37,598 nt of DNA from Gammaproteobacteria bacterium. Lineage in GTDB: Bacteria > Pseudomonadota > Gammaproteobacteria > Natronospirales > REEB76. The notes under the pieces were generated by a model. It saw only the letters and a list, made by a program, of their open reading frames with translations, had not been told where the DNA came from and made no database searches. Both the position numbers and the translations under genes were made by a program. Location of the stretch: assembly GCA_028871235.1 (NCBI GenBank), contig JAGWNO010000002.1, positions 1-37,598 of the forward strand. Direction: 5' to 3'. This document shows, one piece after another, positions 32,515 through 37,598 of this stretch; within the stretch, counting starts at the first letter, position 1; the number at the start of each line of letters is the position of its first letter.

Positions 32515-33387
32515 ATGAAATATCAGAAGGTAATCAATCGCATTGGAATCCCGCTTGCAGCAGGTCTGCTGGCAGTCTGCATGAACACATTGGCGGTGCT
32601 CAACGCTGCGCCGTTTGCCTTGCATAAATCATATCGCCCAAGTCATGTCGTCGTGGTTATTGAGGAGAACAAGTCATTTTCCACCATCATCGGCAACCGT
32701 GATGCACCGTACCTCAATCAGCTGGTGAAACAGGGAATGTTGTTTACCGACGCCCACGGCGTGATGCATCCCAGCCAGCCGAACTACGTGGCCCTCTTCT
32801 CTGGCAGCACCCAGGGGCTCACGGATGACTCCTGTCCGCACGAGTTCAATGGTCCCAACCTGGCTAGTGCATTGCTGGCGAAGAAACTCAGCTTCGCCAT
32901 TTATTCCGAAGATATGCCTGCCATAGGGTTCAACGGATGCTCAGGAAGAGGGGGGTTATACCGGCGAAAACACAACCCCGTGGTGAATTGGCAAGCCTCG
33001 GGTTTACCGGCTTCGCTCAACCGGCCATTCAGCGGCTTTCCCCGGGATTATTCCAACTTGCCCACGGTGGCGTTGGTGATTCCGAACATGATGAACGACA
33101 TGCACGACGGCAGTATCTCCCGGGGTGATGCCTGGCTGAAACAGCATCTGGATGGCTACGCGCAGTGGGCCAGGCATCACAACAGCCTGCTGATCGTCAC
33201 CTGGGATGAAAGCGACGCCCGCAGCCTCGCCAACCAGATTCCATTGATCGTGGTGGGCGCGCACGTAAAGCCGGGCCGTAACGATACCTACCTGGATCAT
33301 TACGGGTTGCTGCGTACGATTGAGGATATTTACGGCCTGCCGCCCCTGGGCAAGAGCGCCGAGAGGCAGAAGGCTGTGCTTTTCTGA
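32515..33387 (+). CDS. Exported phosphoesterase / acid phosphatase family protein
   Basis: A 290-residue protein of the phosphoesterase (phospholipase C/acid phosphatase AcpA) superfamily with alkaline-phosphatase fold. A signal peptide (about residues 1-32) is followed by VVVVIEENKSFSTIIG (the metal/nucleophile region, EEN at 50-52), HPSQPNYVALFSGST and near the C-terminus VTWDESDA, which carries metal ligands. The substrate is unknown; phosphomonoesters or phospholipids are possible. Its stop lies 7 bases from the stop of the convergent M14 peptidase gene. Confidence 0.85.
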   Translation: MKYQKVINRIGIPLAAGLLAVCMNTLAVLNAAPFALHKSYRPSHVVVVIEENKSFSTIIGNRDAPYLNQLVKQGMLFTDAHGVMHPSQPNYVALFSGSTQGLTDDSCPHEFNGPNLASALLAKKLSFAIYSEDMPAIGFNGCSGRGGLYRRKHNPVVNWQASGLPASLNRPFSGFPRDYSNLPTVALVIPNMMNDMHDGSISRGDAWLKQHLDGYAQWARHHNSLLIVTWDESDARSLANQIPLIVVGAHVKPGRNDTYLDHYGLLRTIEDIYGLPPLGKSAERQKAVLF

Positions 33388-33394
33388 TCCACAG

Positions 33395-36370
33395 CTACTG
33401 GTTCGTCTGCCGGGCTATGCCCAGAACACTGAAGTTCAGGATGGCGTTGAACACCAGCGGGTAGCTGCCGATGGTCTCGCCGCGCCATATGGGGTTGCTG
33501 GCGAACAGCACCACATGACCCTTGCCGTAACTGGCATCCACCACCAGCGGCCGGCCGGCCAGTTCCTGGCCGTTCTGCAGCAGTCCCGATACCAGCAGTG
33601 CCTTCGCATCCGCGTAACGCAGGATGACGCGTGGACGTTGTCCTGCAGGAATCACCAAGGGGTTGTTGCGCATCTGGTCTGCATTCAACGGCAACGCCTG
33701 CCAGGGTTTTGCGGAAGGCAGCGGTGCCGGCGCCACATAGGGGCGTCCCTGCGGCACGTCGGGATCGCTGATGCCGCCGCGGCCGGTGGCACGCTGGTAG
33801 TCCTCGGCGTTGGGCAGGCCGTCGCTGCCGGTGACGAGATTGCTCACTGTGAAGCTCATGCCGTCGGCGCTGTACACAGACAGAGCGGTGGCATAGCCGT
33901 AGGCGATGGGATCCGCGCTGTCCACGAAGTCCGCGCGCAGCACGCTGCCCGCCACCCGCAGGTTCTGGGCGGGTGCAATCGATACGCCCGGCGCGAAGCC
34001 TTCATCGATCGCGAATTTTGCCGTGTCTTGTGAGGCGAGCAGCACGCCACCCTGCTGCAGGAACTGCTGCAGGTGAGCGAGGCCGTTGAAGCCCAGGCCG
34101 GGGCGGATGTCATCGGTGGAATCGATGTGGCCGATGTTGGGGGTGAGCTTGCTGGACCGCCACGGCAAGGCATTGCCCCACAGGGGCAGGCCGTTGACGA
34201 TGAGCTGCGTGCTGTTGTAGCCGATGGGGCCGAACAGGATCACGTCATATTTGCGCCTGAGATCATCCTCGCGCGCCACGTCCTGGGTGCTGATGTAGGC
34301 ATAGGGCACCTGCAGCTTGTCCAGCGCCATGCGCCACCAGCCTTCCGTCTGGGTGTCCAGCCAGGTGTGCATGATGGCGATACGCGGCACGCCGATACGG
34401 TGTTTCGCCACATCCGGTGCATCCACGACCGCGTACGCTTCGAGCCCCAGGTCGGCGGCGGTCTTGTCCAGTCTGCCGCGGCTCACGTTGCGGACGATGA
34501 AGCTGCCGCGATTGAAGTGCCGGCCGGCACGGTCGAAGGCGGCTTCAGCAATATCGATATACGCATCTTTAAGCCGGTAGCGCAGGGTGATAAGGGCGGC
34601 ATCGGCGTTGTTGTTGATGAGGAAAATCCTGCCGCTGCCGTGCACCCCGCCGGGGGCCCGGATCTGATCCGCGGCCTGCTGCATGGGTGCCTTGAGGATG
34701 CCGGTGTCCATCACCCGCACCACTTCCGTGTCGAACAGGGCGCCGAGCGTCCAGCCGGTATCGTCATAGGGATGTTTCTGCGGATCGTCAGGCGCCCAGT
34801 ACTGGTGGTCAAGCAGCGCATCGGCGATGCGGCTGTAGGGCTGGTCCATGCGCACGATGTAGCTGCCCACCGGGAAAGTCCGGGTGCGGCTTGGGGGATG
34901 CGCATCCAGCGGGCCCGGCTCGGTGGCGAGTATGACTGTGAAGGCCTGGGTAGCGCGCTGGATCTCGCAATGCTGCAATTGCAGGATGCGCAGCAGCGCG
35001 GCCTGGGCGCCGGGGCGCGGGTCATCGCCGGGCAGCACATAGGCCGCCGGACCGGCGTTGTACGGTTTCTCGATGGAGCGCTTGCTCTTCAGGTAGAAAT
35101 CCGTCAGGAACAGCCGGCCGTTGTGGGAAAAATAATCCAGGGCCGTGAGCAGACCGGTCTGTTCATAGTTGTTATTGTCGCGCTGCGACCACAGCACCCT
35201 GGGATACGGCGGGTTTTGCCGGTACCAGGTGCGGGAGTACTCATCGGGATTGAGGATGCGCGCCACTGTGTCAGCGCCATCGTTGCCGAAGGTCTCGTAC
35301 AGGCGGCTGATGCCGTTGTGGGTGGCAGCGATGAACATCAGGTAGCCCGGGCTCCAAGTATCGAAATCGCCGTGGGTGAATACCCCCGGCATGCCGAACT
35401 TGGTCATGCGCTGCACATTGTCCCAGCCGAGTTGCTGCCATTCATTGGCGAGCAGAGGGTCCACCCAGGCGTTGTAAGGGCCATCGCCCACGGTGTTGTC
35501 GTACAGGAACGGCACCGATTCGTGCAGGTCATGCAGCACCTGGGCGTGCCAGCCTATGTAAGTGTTAAGTACGTTGCGGGTGAGATTGAGCGTCAGCGTC
35601 ATGGCGTCGCGGTTGTTGTCGTGGGCCACGTAATGGCCCCAGTACATGAGCGGCGGCCAGTTTTCATCCGGGTGGGCGCGGTGCCAGTTATAGATATCCA
35701 CCATGCGGTCGCGGCCGTCGGCCTCGACGATGGGGGTGATGAGCGTGATGACGTGGCTGCGGATGTACCTTATATAGGGGCTGTCATCCACCGCCAGGCG
35801 GTAAGCCAGTTCCATGAGTGCTGTGGGCGCACCGGTCTCGGTGGAGTGGATGGTGCCGGTGATGTAATACACCGGCGTGGACGCGCCCACCAGTTTCGCG
35901 GCGGTGACATCGTTCATGCCGATGCTGCGCGGATCCGCCAGTTTGGCGAGCCGCGCGTCGTTATCCTTGAGATTGGCGAGGAGGGATGCATCCGCCACTG
36001 CCACGGCGATCATTTCACGGCCTTCCTCGCTGTGGCCGATGCTGAATACCTTTACCCGCGGGCTGTTCTCCGCCAGCAGGCGAAAGTAGCGGTACACCTC
36101 CTTGGAATAAGGCAGCATGTTGGGTGCCCCGGCCACGTCGCCCAGCACCACGGCGGGTGTCGGCACGGTGGCGGAGGCGGGCAGGTAATCGGTGAGCGGT
36201 GAGTTGAAGGCCGGATCGGTGGTGTATTGCCGGATTTTCTGTGTGTAAGCCCGGTCAACAGGCTGGCTCGGATCACGGGCATGACCGCCATCGGCGAAAA
36301 CGCTGCCAGTGCCGATGCCGGTGATGCCACAGAACAGCAGGCAAAGACTCTTCCGGACCAGGCGTCTCAT
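33395..36370 (-). CDS. Large exported M14-family zinc carboxypeptidase
   Basis: A 991-residue protein with a signal peptide (cleavage near residue 26, VFADGG). The N-terminal M14 domain (about 85-400) has the zinc motif HSTE at H175 and E178, the DNNRD segment, and a third histidine in DLHES (H283). The C-terminal half (about 450-990) has beta-rich segments and a GATase1-like region (HTWLDTQTEGWWRMALDKL, then DVILFGPIG). Such long M14 proteins are periplasmic or secreted; the substrate is unknown. The start is ATG 36370 with GAGGGAG 5 bases upstream; a longer frame begins at 36436 without a signal for translation. It is on the same strand as the dioxygenase gene, 87 bases away. Confidence 0.87.
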   Translation of the reverse strand: MRRLVRKSLCLLFCGITGIGTGSVFADGGHARDPSQPVDRAYTQKIRQYTTDPAFNSPLTDYLPASATVPTPAVVLGDVAGAPNMLPYSKEVYRYFRLLAENSPRVKVFSIGHSEEGREMIAVAVADASLLANLKDNDARLAKLADPRSIGMNDVTAAKLVGASTPVYYITGTIHSTETGAPTALMELAYRLAVDDSPYIRYIRSHVITLITPIVEADGRDRMVDIYNWHRAHPDENWPPLMYWGHYVAHDNNRDAMTLTLNLTRNVLNTYIGWHAQVLHDLHESVPFLYDNTVGDGPYNAWVDPLLANEWQQLGWDNVQRMTKFGMPGVFTHGDFDTWSPGYLMFIAATHNGISRLYETFGNDGADTVARILNPDEYSRTWYRQNPPYPRVLWSQRDNNNYEQTGLLTALDYFSHNGRLFLTDFYLKSKRSIEKPYNAGPAAYVLPGDDPRPGAQAALLRILQLQHCEIQRATQAFTVILATEPGPLDAHPPSRTRTFPVGSYIVRMDQPYSRIADALLDHQYWAPDDPQKHPYDDTGWTLGALFDTEVVRVMDTGILKAPMQQAADQIRAPGGVHGSGRIFLINNNADAALITLRYRLKDAYIDIAEAAFDRAGRHFNRGSFIVRNVSRGRLDKTAADLGLEAYAVVDAPDVAKHRIGVPRIAIMHTWLDTQTEGWWRMALDKLQVPYAYISTQDVAREDDLRRKYDVILFGPIGYNSTQLIVNGLPLWGNALPWRSSKLTPNIGHIDSTDDIRPGLGFNGLAHLQQFLQQGGVLLASQDTAKFAIDEGFAPGVSIAPAQNLRVAGSVLRADFVDSADPIAYGYATALSVYSADGMSFTVSNLVTGSDGLPNAEDYQRATGRGGISDPDVPQGRPYVAPAPLPSAKPWQALPLNADQMRNNPLVIPAGQRPRVILRYADAKALLVSGLLQNGQELAGRPLVVDASYGKGHVVLFASNPIWRGETIGSYPLVFNAILNFSVLGIARQTNQ

Positions 36371-36457
36371 GGCGCTCCCTCGAAGTAAAGATGGGGAATG
36401 GCGGTTCAGGCACGGACAGCCTATACGGTGTTCCACCGGCTGTCACTGATTTTGCAG

Positions 36458-37228
36458 TCAATCCGCGAATGCGTAGGCATCCATGGCGAGGCTGCGATCG
36501 AAGCTGGCATGCAGGCGCGTGGCTTTGCGGCCACCGGCGCCCACTGCCACCAACAGCGGCAGGAAGTGCTCCTCGGTGGGGTGATTGCGGGCGGCGTCCG
36601 GGGCACGCGTACGGTAGTGACGCAACGCTTCCCGGTCGTCACGGCTGAGCGTGTCATGCAACCAGTCGGCGAAGGCCTGATATACGCCGGTGCCGTCGGC
36701 GGAAGCGTGGAAGTATTCCCGCAGGTTATGGGTAGCGCCGCCGCTGCCGATGATAAGCACGCCCTGCTCACGCAGCGGCGCCAGTGCCTCGCCGAGTTTC
36801 AGATGGTGGGCAGGGCCCAGCGGCGTTTGCAGTGAGAGTTGCAGCACCGGGATATCCACCTGCGGAAACATGAGCAACAGTGGCACCCAGGCGCCATGAT
36901 CCAGGCCACGGATTGGATCCACGCTGGCCGCTGGATTAAGCAGCATTGCTGCTTGCTTCGCAAGCGCATGGTTTCCGGATGCCGGATAACGCAACTCGTA
37001 CAACGGCTCGGGAAAGCCGTAAAAATCGTGGATGGTGTCCGGATGTTCCGCGCCCGTGATACGTGGTGTGGCGGTTTCCCAGTGGGCGGACACCACCAGA
37101 ATGGCTTCTGGCCGCGGTAGTGAGGCACCCAGGCTTTTGAGGAAGCCATGCGCCGGGTTGGATGCGTCCAACGCCAGCATCGGGGAGCCATGGGAGACGA
37201 ACAGAGTCGGTAATGTGCTCATGGACAT
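36458..37228 (-). CDS. ygiD: LigB-type extradiol dioxygenase, 4,5-DOPA dioxygenase family
   Basis: A 256-residue member of the YgiD/DODA family, which opens catechol rings next to the hydroxyl groups using a single metal ion. The metal-binding histidines are seen in FVSHGSP, VSAHWE, HPTEEHFLPLL and DHGAWVPL, the usual layout. The substrate is unknown; E. coli YgiD cleaves L-DOPA in vitro. ATG 37228 is chosen; 37222 is also possible, and TTG 37246 has no ribosome-binding site. Confidence 0.88.
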   Translation of the reverse strand: MSMSTLPTLFVSHGSPMLALDASNPAHGFLKSLGASLPRPEAILVVSAHWETATPRITGAEHPDTIHDFYGFPEPLYELRYPASGNHALAKQAAMLLNPAASVDPIRGLDHGAWVPLLLMFPQVDIPVLQLSLQTPLGPAHHLKLGEALAPLREQGVLIIGSGGATHNLREYFHASADGTGVYQAFADWLHDTLSRDDREALRHYRTRAPDAARNHPTEEHFLPLLVAVGAGGRKATRLHASFDRSLAMDAYAFAD

Positions 37229-37539
37229 ACTGTGGGACGTTGCCAAGGCATATTCAAGCCCGTAAGCGCCAGCCTGCGACCTGTATCCGCGGGCGCTTGA
37301 TCAGCGACGCGGATCCAATAACGTATGACCGCGCACTTTATGATTATTCCAGATGGCGGACACAAAAAGCGTGCCCATATTGCCGCTTGATTAACACGAT
37401 TTTTACCGCTATATATATAGCGTACAGGTGATATATTCACGAAGCGCTGACCGCATCCCTGTAGCAAGCCGCATTCAGACAGAAGATAAGGGAGTTATTC
37501 CGCACCCTTGCGGTGCATACGAGTACAAGGAGCACACTC
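37229..37539. other. Divergent intergenic region with promoter
   Basis: This 311-base stretch separates the dioxygenase from the next plus-strand gene. It contains the promoter with overlapping palindrome at 37387-37422 and a small hairpin CCGCA-CCCT-TGCGG in the leader, about 40 bases before the start codon. No gene was seen in it. No good promoter for the dioxygenase was recognised. Confidence 0.5.
37387..37422 (+). promoter_or_regulatory. Promoter with 16-base palindrome over the -10 element
   Basis: TTGATT (37387-37392) and TATATA (37410-37415) are spaced by 17 bases. The -10 lies inside the perfect palindrome CGCTATATATATAGCG (37407-37422). A protein bound to the palindrome would block RNA polymerase, so repression is the simplest model. 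The leader to ATG 37540 is about 118 bases. Confidence 0.55.
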
Positions 37540-37598
37540 ATGAAACCGCTACATAGCTCTCGCAGCCTTACGACCATTGTTTTCTTTATTTTCACTTG
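37540..37598 (+). CDS. Start of an exported protein (cut by window end)
   Basis: ATG 37540 follows AAGGAG with 7-base spacing. The visible 19 codons encode MKPLHSSRSL then TTIVFFIFT, a positively charged N-terminus followed by a hydrophobic core, as in a signal peptide or membrane anchor. The rest lies outside the window, so the function is unknown. Confidence 0.7.
   Translation, partial: MKPLHSSRSLTTIVFFIFT

Noticed and set aside
34073..36202. A 709-codon open frame on the plus strand
   Set aside because: It is antisense to the M14 peptidase, has no recognisable domain, and its His/Val/Gly-rich composition is what a GC-rich gene gives when read on the opposite strand.
1..37598. CRISPR array, insertion sequence, prophage or toxin-antitoxin module
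   Set aside because: No regularly spaced repeats, transposase, integrase other than XerD, or paired toxin-antitoxin frames were found on either strand.

Overview
The window looks like chromosomal DNA of a GC-rich gammaproteobacterium outside the Enterobacterales. No database search was possible, so the genus is left open. The main reason is the gene order queA-tgt-yajC-secD-secF / suhB<>trmJ-(isc genes)-ndk-rlmN-pilF-rodZ-hisS-yfgM-bamB-der. This is the familiar gammaproteobacterial backbone, as are xerD-dsbC and cbpA-cbpM. A pilF homologue points to type IV pili. A pseudoazurin behind an FNR/Anr-type promoter points to oxygen-limited respiration.

Layout. 1-2.0 kb: a run of small, poorly characterised genes (a degenerate metallopeptidase-like protein cut by the window edge, a GFA-family protein, a small membrane protein, a CPXCG zinc-ribbon protein, and a 52-residue lysine-rich protein on the minus strand). 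2.2-3.4 kb: cbpA-cbpM co-chaperone pair. 3.6-5.7 kb: exported M3 oligopeptidase. 5.9-8.1 kb, minus strand: MFS exporter and PlsC-like acyltransferase. 8.3-10.1 kb: xerD and dsbC. 10.1-11.1 kb: FNR-box promoter, pseudoazurin, and convergent 7Fe-8S ferredoxin. 11.1-11.8 kb, minus strand: Nudix hydrolase and tRNA-Leu(CAA). 11.8-12.3 kb: a non-coding scar with a second, truncated copy of the tRNA-Leu 5' half and a gene-tail remnant. 12.3-17.75 kb: queA-tgt and yajC-secD-secF. 17.8-18.1 kb: hairpin-rich, probably dispersed repeat. 18.2-23.1 kb: suhB, trmJ and an unusual iron-sulfur gene set. 23.3-31.3 kb: ndk to der. 31.4-37.6 kb: slyD, a GNAT and phosphoesterase pair, a large M14 metallopeptidase, a LigB-type dioxygenase, and the first codons of an exported protein.

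The most interesting part is 19.2-23.1 kb. Compared with the Escherichia coli order suhB-trmJ-iscR-iscS-iscU-iscA-hscB-hscA-fdx-iscX, this locus has no iscR and carries two different intact cysteine desulfurases in tandem. It has an IscU-like protein that keeps only one of the three cluster-ligand cysteines, then a canonical IscA, and no hscBA, fdx or iscX. ispG is also missing from its usual place between rodZ and hisS. Other points of note are the perfect FNR box with a correctly spaced -10 element before pseudoazurin, a CRP-type site in the plsC/xerD divergent region, and the tRNA-Leu scar.

No CRISPR array, intact insertion sequence, rRNA or phage module was seen.
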